This document shows, piece after piece, positions 11,108 through 20,361 of a stretch of DNA of 64,000 bases. The notes under the pieces were generated by a model that was not told the DNA's origin, ran no database searches, and saw only the letters and a list, made by a program, of their open reading frames with translations. Position numbers and translations under genes: made by a program. Positions within the stretch are counted from its first letter, which is position 1; every line of letters begins with the position of its first letter. Origin of the DNA: Streptomyces aculeolatus (GTDB lineage: Bacteria > Actinomycetota > Actinomycetes > Streptomycetales > Streptomycetaceae). The stretch lies in NCBI RefSeq assembly GCF_020400605.1, contig NZ_JAINRD010000005.1, forward strand, positions 1 through 64,000. Direction: 5' to 3'.

Positions 11108-13516
11108 ATGGAACCGCTGCGACTCGACGACCCCGAGCAGTTCGGGGCGTACCGGCCGGTGGGGCGTCTGGATACGGACGCGGGCGAGATGCGCGCGCCG
11201 GCCGCGCGCTACATCGCCCAGGCGCCGGGCGGCGAACGCACAGTCCTGATCACCGCACCGCACACCGACGCGACGGCCGCCGACCACGGCCACGCCGGGC
11301 GCTTCCACGCGGCCGCCGCCGAGGCCCAGCGCCTCGGCGGTACGGCCGGCCCGTGGCTGGCGCCGGTGAGCGAGCTGTCGACCGGCGGCGCCCCGTGGTG
11401 GGCGATGCCGTACCGGCCGGCGCTGCCGCTGCCCGCCGCGCTGGACGCGCAGCGGGGCCCGCTGCCCGAGCGCACCGTGTACGCCGTGGGCGCCGCGCTG
11501 GCCGAGACGCTGGCCGCGCTGCACGCCGGCGGGGTGGCGCACGGCGGGCTCGACCCGACGGCCGTGCTGCTCACCGGTGACGGTCCGCTGCTGACCGGCT
11601 ACGGCACGGTGAGCGCGGCGGGCGCCGACGGCAGCCCGCGCGAGAGCATGGCCGGGCTCATACCGGAGTTCCTGCCGCCCGAGCAGGTCGCGGGCGGGCG
11701 CCCGCGGCCGCTGGGGGACGTGTACGCGCTGGCCGCGGTGCTCCTGTACGCCGCCACCGGCCGGGTCCCCGGGGGCGACCCGGCGGCGGACCCGCAGGCG
11801 CAGTACCCGGGCGACCCGCTGACGGACCCGCTCGCCGGCGATCCCGCGTACGGCCACGACCCGTACGCCGCGGATCCCTACGCCTCCGACCCGTACGGCA
11901 CCCCCGCGAACCCGCTGGACCTCCTCCAGCCCGCGCTCCGCGCCGTCCTGGAGCCCTGCCTCCACCCCGACCCCGCGCGCCGCCCCGCCGCCGCGACGCT
12001 GCTGCCGGAGCTGCTCCGCGCCGCCGCGCCGGGCGCGGGGGGCCCCGGCCCGGGTGCCGCGGCCCCCGGGACCGTGCTCGACGCCGCGACCACCCGCTCC
12101 GGCGCGGCCCTGGCCCCCGGCTGGCTGCCCCGCCGGGTCAGCGCCGCCCTGGCGCTCCAGGCCTCCGACGTGCTCGCCGCCGAGACCGAGCCGGACCCCG
12201 CCTTCCTGGCGGCGCTCGCGGCCGAGGCCTCGGGCACCCCGGACCTGATCGGCGACGCGACCGTCATCGGCCGCCCCGCCACCCGCCGCGCCCTGCTCGC
12301 CGGCATCGCCGGCGGGGCCGCGGGCGTCGCGGCCGGCGGCGCCGCCGCCTGGGCCGCGACCACCGAGGACCCGCCTCCGCCGCCGACCGCCGCGGAGCGG
12401 CTGGCCGCCCGCAACACCGGCAGCAAGCGGCTGACCGGAGCCGCGCCGCCCGTGCTGTGGGGCAAGGGCCTGGGCAAGGTCGAGCCGGTCGGCCCGCCGG
12501 TCGTCGCCGGGTCCTCCGCCGCGCTGGTCGTCGCGAAGTCCGGCGTCTTCGCGATGGACCTGCGCACCGGCGACGAGCTGTGGGAGCAGTCGGAGGTCAG
12601 CCCCGCGGGCCCCGCGGTGCCGCTCGGCGACGGCATGGTGATGGTGCCCGGCAAGGACCTGACGGTGCTCGATGCCGCGGACGGCTCGGTCGCCTGGACG
12701 TCGGAGAAGTTCCGCAAGGGCGGCAGGACGCCGTACGGCGCGCTCCTCGGCGTGGCCGGCGACACCGCGGCGTTCACCGTCAAGGAGGGCGGCGAGCTGA
12801 CCGTCGTCGGCTACGACCTCGCCGAGCGGCGCGAGCTGTGGCGCTCGCCCGGCTCCGCCGCCGCGACCGCCGCGCTCTTCCTCGGCGGCTCCGTCGTCCT
12901 GGTGCCCGAGGCCGACGACGACGCCACGCACCGCGACAAGCCGGTCACCGTCTCCGCGCTCGACCTCGGCAGCGGCGAGGAGCGGTGGGCGCAGGAGTAC
13001 GCCGGGATGGCGGGCGGCCACTGGGCCGCGGCCGGCAAGGACCTGCTGGTCGCCACCGCCGGCAAGGACATGCGCGGGTTCGACGTGACCGGCGACGGCG
13101 CCGAGCTGTGGAAGCTGACCGCGGAGCCGTGGGACGAGGACACCTCGAACCCGCAGAACTTCGGCCCGCCCGCCGTGCAGGGCGAGACGATCCACGCCCT
13201 CGACACGTTCCGCGCCGTGCACTCGGTGGCGCGCGACTCGGGCGAGGAGCAGTGGAAGCGCAACCCGCAGCTGGCCTACGTGGGGGTGCTCGTCCAGGCC
13301 CCGGCGCTGCACGTCACGCCCGACGGGAAGGTCCTGATCGCGGGCGACGACACGCAGGTGCTGGCGTACGACGCGGACGGCGGCGACCTGCTGTGGCGGT
13401 TCACCGACATGCGGCCGGGGAAGCCGAAGTACGCGCACCGGCGCCGGGTGGCGGTCGGCAAGGACACGGCCGTGGTCGCGAGCGGGAGCAGCGTCTACGC
13501 GCTGCCGCTGGACTGA
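11108..13516 (+). CDS. Pseudokinase - membrane segment - PQQ-like beta-propeller protein (paralogue A)
   Basis: This 802-residue protein keeps the fold outline of a bacterial Ser/Thr kinase (about residues 10-330) but not the chemistry. There is no glycine loop or VAxK lysine. The catalytic loop reads HGGLDPTAVLL (145-155) instead of HRDLKPSN, and the DFG position reads TGYG (163-166). The PPEQ element (190-193) and following helix survive. A TRRALLAG twin-arginine motif (392-399) leads a hydrophobic segment (~395-417). At least six PQQ-type propeller blades follow, each ending in a pattern like LRTGDELW. It is probably a membrane-anchored sensor or scaffold. It has a strong ribosome-binding site, and the next paralogue starts 28 bases later. 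Pseudokinase status is directly visible; the role is inferred. Confidence 0.88.
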   Translation: MEPLRLDDPEQFGAYRPVGRLDTDAGEMRAPAARYIAQAPGGERTVLITAPHTDATAADHGHAGRFHAAAAEAQRLGGTAGPWLAPVSELSTGGAPWWAMPYRPALPLPAALDAQRGPLPERTVYAVGAALAETLAALHAGGVAHGGLDPTAVLLTGDGPLLTGYGTVSAAGADGSPRESMAGLIPEFLPPEQVAGGRPRPLGDVYALAAVLLYAATGRVPGGDPAADPQAQYPGDPLTDPLAGDPAYGHDPYAADPYASDPYGTPANPLDLLQPALRAVLEPCLHPDPARRPAAATLLPELLRAAAPGAGGPGPGAAAPGTVLDAATTRSGAALAPGWLPRRVSAALALQASDVLAAETEPDPAFLAALAAEASGTPDLIGDATVIGRPATRRALLAGIAGGAAGVAAGGAAAWAATTEDPPPPPTAAERLAARNTGSKRLTGAAPPVLWGKGLGKVEPVGPPVVAGSSAALVVAKSGVFAMDLRTGDELWEQSEVSPAGPAVPLGDGMVMVPGKDLTVLDAADGSVAWTSEKFRKGGRTPYGALLGVAGDTAAFTVKEGGELTVVGYDLAERRELWRSPGSAAATAALFLGGSVVLVPEADDDATHRDKPVTVSALDLGSGEERWAQEYAGMAGGHWAAAGKDLLVATAGKDMRGFDVTGDGAELWKLTAEPWDEDTSNPQNFGPPAVQGETIHALDTFRAVHSVARDSGEEQWKRNPQLAYVGVLVQAPALHVTPDGKVLIAGDDTQVLAYDADGGDLLWRFTDMRPGKPKYAHRRRVAVGKDTAVVASGSSVYALPLD

Positions 13517-13544
13517 GCGCGCGACGCCAAGGGGGATTGTTCGT

Positions 13545-15815
13545 ATGCACACGTTGACCGGATCCGGCGGCCACAACGGCGGCGCGACCGGCACGGCCGG
13601 CGGCGCGCACACCGGCGGCCCGCAGCAGCGGGTGGGCCCGCACCGGATCGTCGCGCCGCTCGGCCCGTACGGCCAGGAGGGCGGGCCCGGCGCCGACGGG
13701 CCGCAGTTCCATCTGGCGTTCAGCGAGCCGCTGGGCCGGGTCGTGGTGCTCATGACGCCGCCCGCGGCGCTTGCCGCCGATCCCGGCTTCCGGGTCCGCT
13801 TCGCCTCCGAGGCCGGTACGTCCGCGCGGCTGGCGGGGCACGCCGCCGCGCCGGTGGCCGGGGTGGCGCCGCAGGACGAGGAGCCGTGGGTGGCGTACGA
13901 CTGCGCGCCCGCGCTGCCGCTGCCCGCGGCGCTGGCGGCGCACGGCGGTCCGCTGCCGGTGCCGTACGTCTGCCAGCTGGGGGTGTCGCTGGCCGCCGCG
14001 GTGCTCCAGGCGCACGCGCAGGGTCTGGTGTACGCGGGGCTGACGCCGGCCGCGGTGCTGCTGACGTCGGCGGGGCCGCGGCTCGTGGCGTACGGCGCGG
14101 TGCGCGCGGCGGCGCCGGGCGACGGCCCGCGTACGGCGGTGCCCGGGCTGCCGCCCGCGTGGCTGCCGCCGGAGCAGCAGGCCGGCGGGGTGCCGCGGCC
14201 GCTGGGCGACATCTACGCGCTGGGCGCGGTGCTGGCGTACGCCGCCACCGGTGCCCACTCCCCCGACCCCGGTGCGCTGCCGGAGCCGCTGGCGTCGGTC
14301 CTCGCCGGCTGCCTGGCCGGGGACCCGGCGCAGCGCCCCCGCGCGGACGCGCTGCTCCAGCAGCTCCAGCAGGTGCAGCAGGCCCTGCCGGCGGAGCCGG
14401 GGCAGGAGCAGCTGCCGGGGGCCGTCGCGGCCGCGCTGACCGCGCAGCTGCCCTCGCTGCCGGCGCAGGGCCCGCTCACGCCGCCGCCCGGGCCGGGCGC
14501 GCCCGGCGGCCCGCCCGCCGTCGGCGGGACACCGGACACCTCGGCCGGGGCGGGCGTCGGGGAGACCTCGGTGCCGCCGTCCCGCCCGGGGCGCCGCGCC
14601 CTGCTGCGCGGCCTCGCCTTCGGTGCCGCGGGCCTCGCGGTCGGCGGGGGCGGCGTCTACGCGTACCGCCGTGCGACAGAAGAGGATCCGCCGGTCTACC
14701 GCACCACCCCCGCGAAGGGCGCCGCGCCCAAGCCGCTGTGGCACTACTCGCTGCAGGGCCAGGAGGCCACGGGGATCAGCCTCATCGGCAAGATCGCCGT
14801 CGTGGAGACGATGGGCGCGCTCACCGCCGTCAACGTGCGCACCGGAAAGAAGGCGTGGGACTCCGACGTGTTCGCGGACGGGGGCCTGATCGACCTCGGC
14901 CGCGGCCGGGCGCTCGTCATCCCGTCGATGGGATCCATGGAGGTCGTCGAGCTGGCCGGGGGCAAGTCGAAGGGTGCCATCGAGGAGTACTCGCTCGGCA
15001 GCAAGCTGTCCTTCCAGGAGGCCGCCGGCGCCGCCGACGGGATCGTCTACTTCCTGGCCACGGTGGGTGAGGACCTGGAGAAGTTCGCCATGGTGGCGTA
15101 CGACACCCGCAAGGGCGAGGAAGTGTGGCAGAAGCCGCTGCCCGAGGGCTACGGCGACCTGAGCGACAACCCGCTCAGCGACGGCGAGACGATGAAGGTC
15201 CGCGGCCGCGAGCTGCTCATCCCCAGCGCCCCCACCTCCGGCTTCGACTTCACCTACCTCGCGCTCGACCGGCGCACCGGCGAGAAGGCGTGGGAGCAGA
15301 AGTTCGAGGGGATCGAGGACTACGACGGCCCCAGCACCTACGCGACCGACGCCGGGACGCTCTTCAGCCCCAACAACGAGGCGGACACGCTCCGGGGGTT
15401 CGAGATGCGCGGCGCGAAGAAGCTGTGGGAGCACCCGATGAAGGAGCACTTCTTCGCCGAGCTGACCGACGCGCGCTCGCGCGTGCTCTACGGCACGCAG
15501 GGTGCCCAGGTCACCGCGCTGTCGGTGCAGAACGGCAAGCGGGTGTGGAGCACCCCGGTCTACTCCGGCGGCAAGTTCGACGTCACGGACGTCCTCCTCA
15601 GCGGTACCGGCGGCACCCTCTTCTACAGCAACGACGCCGAGGTGCAGGCGTTCCGCACCCGCGACGGCGCGCCGCTGTGGCGGTTCGCGACGGTCAGCGA
15701 GGCCGGCTCGGCCTCCGACGACGGCCCCGGCATCTCCGGCCGGGTGCTCGCCGCGGACGACGGCATCGCTCTCGTCATGTCCAAGGACGCCCTCTACGCA
15801 CTCCCGGTGGACTGA
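13545..15815 (+). CDS. Pseudokinase - membrane segment - PQQ-like beta-propeller protein (paralogue B)
   Basis: This 756-residue paralogue has the same layout: kinase-like domain (about 28-290), GRRALLRG motif (349-356) before a hydrophobic segment (~352-374), then at least six PQQ-like blades. It is also catalytically dead. The loop that should be HRDLKPSN reads YAGLTPAA (163-170), the DFG aspartate is replaced (LVAYGAV), and no glycine-rich loop or lysine is seen. LPPEQQAGG is retained. The N-terminus is Gly/His/Thr-rich. I start at the ATG at 13545; the upstream AGGGGG is a plausible ribosome-binding site. It is tightly linked to A and to the active kinase C (4-base gap), so the three are surely cotranscribed. 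Confidence 0.86.
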   Translation: MHTLTGSGGHNGGATGTAGGAHTGGPQQRVGPHRIVAPLGPYGQEGGPGADGPQFHLAFSEPLGRVVVLMTPPAALAADPGFRVRFASEAGTSARLAGHAAAPVAGVAPQDEEPWVAYDCAPALPLPAALAAHGGPLPVPYVCQLGVSLAAAVLQAHAQGLVYAGLTPAAVLLTSAGPRLVAYGAVRAAAPGDGPRTAVPGLPPAWLPPEQQAGGVPRPLGDIYALGAVLAYAATGAHSPDPGALPEPLASVLAGCLAGDPAQRPRADALLQQLQQVQQALPAEPGQEQLPGAVAAALTAQLPSLPAQGPLTPPPGPGAPGGPPAVGGTPDTSAGAGVGETSVPPSRPGRRALLRGLAFGAAGLAVGGGGVYAYRRATEEDPPVYRTTPAKGAAPKPLWHYSLQGQEATGISLIGKIAVVETMGALTAVNVRTGKKAWDSDVFADGGLIDLGRGRALVIPSMGSMEVVELAGGKSKGAIEEYSLGSKLSFQEAAGAADGIVYFLATVGEDLEKFAMVAYDTRKGEEVWQKPLPEGYGDLSDNPLSDGETMKVRGRELLIPSAPTSGFDFTYLALDRRTGEKAWEQKFEGIEDYDGPSTYATDAGTLFSPNNEADTLRGFEMRGAKKLWEHPMKEHFFAELTDARSRVLYGTQGAQVTALSVQNGKRVWSTPVYSGGKFDVTDVLLSGTGGTLFYSNDAEVQAFRTRDGAPLWRFATVSEAGSASDDGPGISGRVLAADDGIALVMSKDALYALPVD

Positions 15816-15819
15816 TCCC

Positions 15820-18063
15820 ATGGCTACGCCCCTCACCCACGACGATCCGCAGCAGCTGGGCCCGTACCGGCTGGTCGCCCGCCTCGGCAGTGGCGGCATG
15901 GGCACCGTCTACCTCGCCCGCTCCACGGGCGGGCGCACCGTGGCGCTGAAGACCATGCACGCCGACCTCGTCAGCGGCGAGGCCGGCACGACGGGTGCCG
16001 AGTTCCGCACCCGCTTCCGGCTGGAGACCGACGCCGCCCGCGTCATCGGCGACCACTACGGCGCCGAGGTCGTCGACGCCGACCCGCTGGCGGAGACGCC
16101 GTGGCTGGCGACCGAGTACGTGCTCGGCCCGCCGCTGGACGAGGCGGTCGCGGTGTCGGGGCCGCTGCCCGAGACCACGACGCGGGCGCTGGGCGCCGCG
16201 CTCTGCGAGGCGCTCGGGCAGCTGCACCGCTCCGGCGTCGTCCACCGCGACCTCAAGCCGTCGAACATCCTGCTGACGTCGTCCGGGCCCAAGGTCATCG
16301 ACTTCGGCATCGCCCGCGCGGCGGGCGACGACCACCTGACCCGTACCGGCACCGCCGCGGGCACGCCCGCCTTCATGTCGCCCGAGCAGGCGTCCGGCGT
16401 CGAACACACCCCGGTCGGCGACGTGTTCGCGCTGGCCGGCGTGCTGGTCTTCGCCTGCACGGGCCACGGCCCGTTCGGCGGCGGCCAGGCCGCGGACCTG
16501 CTGTACCGGGTGCGCTACGGCGAGGCGGACCTGTCCGGCGTGCCCGCGGGGCTGCTGCCGCTGCTCCAGCGCTGCCTGGCCAAGGAGCAGGAGGCCCGCC
16601 CCGGCACCGACGAGCTGGCGGGGCTGCTCGCCGAGGGGCTGCCGGGCGGCACGGCCGACTTCGCCGACCACCTCCCGGACGCGCTGCACGCCGACATCCT
16701 GCGCCGCGCCGCCGTGGCCTGGCAGCCGCAGCCGCCGCGGCTGCCGTCGCCGGAGCAGGCCGCGCTGGAGACGCAGTTGGGCGCGGGCGGCACGGGCCCG
16801 TCGCGGCGCAAGGTGCTGGCGCTCGCGGGCGCGGGCGCCGTGGCGGTCGGCGGCGCGGGGGTCGGGGCGTGGGCGTTCCTCCGCGACGACGAGAAGGAGC
16901 CGGAGGCCAAGCCCAAGGCGAAGAAGCCGAAGGCGCCGAAGGAGCTGTGGACCCGCCCGGTCGTCGGCGGCGGCGGCGCGTTCAGCCTGGCCACCGGCGG
17001 CACCTACGTGCTGCTCCTCACCAGCGCCGGCGGCGGGCAGTTCGTGGACGCGCGCAACGGCAAGCTGCGCGGCGTCGACGACGCCGCAATGCCCTCGCTG
17101 GGTATCGTCGGCGACGACTCAGGGTTCTACGCCGTCGGCAGCCGCGACATCTCGGGTGATGGATCGTATGCCGTCTTCACCAGCGACCCGGAGACGGGCG
17201 AGCGGGAGGAACACGTCGTCCTCAAGGGCGCGGAGGTCAAGGGCACGGCCATCGAGGGCTACGAGAACGACATCATGCTGATGCGCGCGACCGCCCGCTG
17301 GGTCACCCGGGTCTACAAGGACAAGAAGACGAAGAAGCGCGTCGTCGAGAAGACGGAGTGGACCCCGCAGTTCGTGGCCGCGGACCTGAAGACCGGCGAG
17401 TTGCTGTGGGGCTTCGACAACAAGTCCCCGGACACCGGCCCCTCGTACGCGACGGCCCTGACGAAGAACGAGGCGCTCATCCGCGTCGAGTCCACCCTGA
17501 CGTGCCTCGACGCGCGGACCGGCGAGGTGCGCTGGACCTGGGAGGCGCCGAAGGCGGACCGCGACGCGCTCGCGGGACTCCAGCAGTTCCCCACGGTCAA
17601 GGGCCACGTCCTCCTCGGCCTGCGCGACCTGACCGCGCTGCGGCTGTCGGACGGCGAGGTGGGCTGGACGCTCGGCAAGGACCGCGACGCACGCGCCGCG
17701 CTCGGCCCCGACACCCGGCTGTACGGCACGCCCGCGGTCAAGGACGGCAAGGCCTACGTCGTCGAGAACGGCAACGGCTTCATCGCCATCGACGGCGCCA
17801 GCGGCGAGGTCGAGTGGGAGGCCAAGGCCGACTGGGCCGGGCCGCAGGCGTTCATCGTCGCGCCCGTGGTCGGCAAGAAGTACGCGTACGTGGGCACCGG
17901 CGGGCGCGACTGGGTGCGGGCCGTCGACCTGGAGGAGCACAGGACCGCGTGGTCGTACCGGGGGCCCGAGGACAACGAGCGCCCCATGGTCCTCGAACAG
18001 GACGACGCGAAGGTCGTCCTCGTCGTCACCGCCGCCGAAGTGCGCGGGCTCCCCCTTCAGTAG
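15820..18063 (+). CDS. Membrane Ser/Thr protein kinase with PQQ-like propeller (paralogue C)
   Basis: This 747-residue Hanks-type kinase has all catalytic features: GSGGMG loop (23-28), VALK lysine 44, HRDLKPSN (142-149), DFG (161-163) and SPEQ (187-190). A disordered stretch leads to SRRKVLAL (328-335) and a hydrophobic segment (~333-353). A Lys/Pro/Glu-rich linker and PQQ-like blades such as LDARTGEVRW and IDGASGEVEW follow. Normal topology would place the kinase in the cytosol and the propeller outside, so the propeller may sense an extracellular ligand. It starts 4 bases after paralogue B, which implies translational coupling. Substrates are unknown; the pseudokinase neighbours are plausible partners. 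Confidence 0.92.
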   Translation: MATPLTHDDPQQLGPYRLVARLGSGGMGTVYLARSTGGRTVALKTMHADLVSGEAGTTGAEFRTRFRLETDAARVIGDHYGAEVVDADPLAETPWLATEYVLGPPLDEAVAVSGPLPETTTRALGAALCEALGQLHRSGVVHRDLKPSNILLTSSGPKVIDFGIARAAGDDHLTRTGTAAGTPAFMSPEQASGVEHTPVGDVFALAGVLVFACTGHGPFGGGQAADLLYRVRYGEADLSGVPAGLLPLLQRCLAKEQEARPGTDELAGLLAEGLPGGTADFADHLPDALHADILRRAAVAWQPQPPRLPSPEQAALETQLGAGGTGPSRRKVLALAGAGAVAVGGAGVGAWAFLRDDEKEPEAKPKAKKPKAPKELWTRPVVGGGGAFSLATGGTYVLLLTSAGGGQFVDARNGKLRGVDDAAMPSLGIVGDDSGFYAVGSRDISGDGSYAVFTSDPETGEREEHVVLKGAEVKGTAIEGYENDIMLMRATARWVTRVYKDKKTKKRVVEKTEWTPQFVAADLKTGELLWGFDNKSPDTGPSYATALTKNEALIRVESTLTCLDARTGEVRWTWEAPKADRDALAGLQQFPTVKGHVLLGLRDLTALRLSDGEVGWTLGKDRDARAALGPDTRLYGTPAVKDGKAYVVENGNGFIAIDGASGEVEWEAKADWAGPQAFIVAPVVGKKYAYVGTGGRDWVRAVDLEEHRTAWSYRGPEDNERPMVLEQDDAKVVLVVTAAEVRGLPLQ

Positions 18064-18089
18064 GAACTTCCACCAGGAGCGGTACGTCC

Positions 18090-20162
18090 ATGAAACCCCT
18101 CGGCACCGGAGACCCGCTGCGCCTCGGCCCGTACCGCCTCATCGGCGTGCTCGGCGCCGGCGGCATGGGCAAGGTGTACCTCGGCCGCGACTCCTCGGGG
18201 CGGCCCGCCGCGATCAAGGTGCTGCGGCCCGAGCTGGCCCACCAGTCGAACCTGGCGCAGCGCTTCGTCCGCGAGGCGCACGCCGCGCAGGCCGTGCAGA
18301 GCCCCGGTGTGGCGCGGGTGCTGGGCGCCGAGACGGAGGGCGGACGGCCGTGGATCGCCTGCGAGTTCCTCGCCGGGCCGACCCTCGCCGAGGCCGTCGA
18401 GCGGTACGGGCCGCTGGACGGCACGGCGCTGCGGGCGGTCGGCGCGGCGCTCGCGAGCACGCTCACCGACATCCACGCGGCCGGCCTCGTCCACCGCGAC
18501 GTCAAGCCGCCCAACATCGTGCTGACCGCGACCGGGCCGCGCATCATCGACTTCGGCATCGCCCGCCCCGAGCACGGCCTGACGCTCACCAGCACCGGCG
18601 AGGCGCCCGTCACCCCGGGCTACGGGCCGCCGGAGCAGGTGCTCGGGCAGCGCGTGGGCCCGCCCGCGGACGTCTTCGCGCTGGGCGCGGTGCTCACGCT
18701 GGCGGCGACGGGGCAGACGGCGTACCAGGGCAGCCATGTGGCGGCCGTGCAGTACGAGGTGGTGCACGGCGAGCCGCGGCTCGAAGGGCTGCCGCCCGAC
18801 CTGTACCCGCTGATCGCCCCGTGCCTGGCCAAGGACCCCGCGTACCGCCCCACTCCGCCGCAGATCGCCGCCGCCCTCGCCCCGCCGCCCGGCTCCGAGG
18901 CCGTCTGGCGGCAGGGCGCACTCGCCGACGACATCGAGGGCCGCGAGCAGGAGGCGGGCCGCCTCGCCGCACTCCCCGCGGCCGGTGACACCCAGATCCC
19001 GGGGCCCTCGCGGCGGCGGCTGCTCGTCGGGCTCGGCGCCGGCGGCGCGGTCCTGGCGGCGAGCGCGGGCACGGCCGCGTGGTGGTGGCTGGGGAAGGAC
19101 GACGGCGGAACGACGGCGGCGCCCAAGCGCGACCCGTGGGCGGCGCAGCCGCTGAAGGGCTACAGCGCGAACAACGCCCCCGCGGCGCTCTGGGGCCCGG
19201 TCAGCGGGCTCAACTCCGATATGCCGATGCTGCTTCCGCTGCGCGAGATCCTGGTCGCCGCGATGGCCGACGGCAGCATCGCGGGTCTGGACATCCGCAC
19301 CGGCAGGGAGAAGTGGCGCCAGGAGGAGGCCGCGGCGGCGGCCCGCGCGGCGGCGCTCGACGAGAACACCTTCGTCGCGGCGGACGCCGAGGGCACCGTG
19401 TACGGGCTGCGCGGCCGGGACCGGCGCGAGCAGTGGTCGGCGCCGGGCGCCCGGGCGGAGGTCGTGCTCGCGGCCGACGCGGACGGGGCGTACGTGACGA
19501 CGAAGGACGGCGAGCTGCGCGCGGTCGGCACCGGCGGCAAGGAGCGGTGGACTGTCGGGCTGCCGGTCAAGTCGACCGTCAGCAAGCCCGCGTGGGCCGC
19601 GGTCGCCGACGGCCTGCTGGTGGTCTCGGGTTCCGACGGCAAGATCGCGGTGGTCGACACCAAGGACGGCAGGAAGGTGTGGGACACCCCGAAGCGCAGC
19701 TCCTACGCGATGCCGTGCGCGATCGGCGGGGGCTTCCTGTACGCGGGCGGGGACGGGCTGACGGCGTACGCGTTGAAGGGCGACGGCAAGCCGGAGTGGA
19801 ACGTGGAGCCGAAGGGCGAGTACATCTGGAGCGCGCCGGCGCTGGACGGCGAGGTGCTCTATGCCGTGAACGACACCATGCTCACCGCCATGAACGCGAA
19901 GACCCGGGACACCGAGTGGACGGAGGAGGCGTCGACCGTCGCCCTGAGGTACCCGCCGGTGGTCCAGGGGAACTCGCTGTGGTGCGGTACGTCGTCGAAT
20001 GGCGATCCCGACGCCCTGAAGGTCTACGACATCGGCAAGGGCAGGGTGGCGTGGGAGGATCGCCGGACGTCGCGTGAGCGGGACGACTGGACCATGGCCG
20101 CGGCGAACAACCGGGTGTTCATCCTCTACACGGGGTCGCTGACCGCAAACCCGGTGTTCTGA
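18090..20162 (+). CDS. Membrane Ser/Thr protein kinase with PQQ-like propeller (paralogue D)
   Basis: This 690-residue protein is a second intact Hanks-type kinase: GAGGMG (22-27), AIK lysine 43, HRDVKPPN (135-142), DFG (154-156), PPEQ (180-183). A SRRRLLVG motif (307-314) precedes a hydrophobic segment (~312-332). Seven or so PQQ-like blades fill the rest (for example LDIRTGREKW, VDTKDGRKVW). The ATG at 18090 has an AGGAG ribosome-binding site; the frame continues 5' inside gene C but that part is a shadow. It lies 26 bases after C and ends the four-gene array; a terminator-like hairpin follows. Confidence 0.92.
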   Translation: MKPLGTGDPLRLGPYRLIGVLGAGGMGKVYLGRDSSGRPAAIKVLRPELAHQSNLAQRFVREAHAAQAVQSPGVARVLGAETEGGRPWIACEFLAGPTLAEAVERYGPLDGTALRAVGAALASTLTDIHAAGLVHRDVKPPNIVLTATGPRIIDFGIARPEHGLTLTSTGEAPVTPGYGPPEQVLGQRVGPPADVFALGAVLTLAATGQTAYQGSHVAAVQYEVVHGEPRLEGLPPDLYPLIAPCLAKDPAYRPTPPQIAAALAPPPGSEAVWRQGALADDIEGREQEAGRLAALPAAGDTQIPGPSRRRLLVGLGAGGAVLAASAGTAAWWWLGKDDGGTTAAPKRDPWAAQPLKGYSANNAPAALWGPVSGLNSDMPMLLPLREILVAAMADGSIAGLDIRTGREKWRQEEAAAAARAAALDENTFVAADAEGTVYGLRGRDRREQWSAPGARAEVVLAADADGAYVTTKDGELRAVGTGGKERWTVGLPVKSTVSKPAWAAVADGLLVVSGSDGKIAVVDTKDGRKVWDTPKRSSYAMPCAIGGGFLYAGGDGLTAYALKGDGKPEWNVEPKGEYIWSAPALDGEVLYAVNDTMLTAMNAKTRDTEWTEEASTVALRYPPVVQGNSLWCGTSSNGDPDALKVYDIGKGRVAWEDRRTSRERDDWTMAAANNRVFILYTGSLTANPVF

Positions 20163-20217
20163 CCGGCTGTCGGGGGCACGGCCCGGGCGGGTGCGCCGCA
20201 CCCGCGGCGGGGCCGGT
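20162..20217 (+). terminator. Terminator-like fold after kinase array
   Basis: An outer 6-bp pair (20162-20167 with 20212-20217) flanks a 7-bp perfect hairpin (20187-20193 with 20199-20205). It begins at the stop codon of paralogue D and probably separates the kinase array from the MinD-like gene. Confidence 0.5.
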
Positions 20218-20261
20218 GTTCTGAACGGTGACACATCCGTTGCCGATTGCGACAGTCCGGC

Positions 20262-20292
20262 CTGCCGGCGCGCTCGGTCCTCCCCTTAGGGT
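20262..20292 (+). promoter_or_regulatory. Possible promoter of MinD-like gene
   Basis: TAGGGT at 20287-20292 matches the Streptomyces housekeeping -10 pattern. The -35 (CTGCCG, 20262-20267, 19-base spacer) is weak. It would give a leader of about 60 bases. Confidence 0.3.
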
Positions 20293-20361
20293 GGGAGAAG
20301 CACACGGCACCGGGCATGCGCCGGCATGACCGCCGTGCTGCGAGGGGATTCGGGAGGCACA

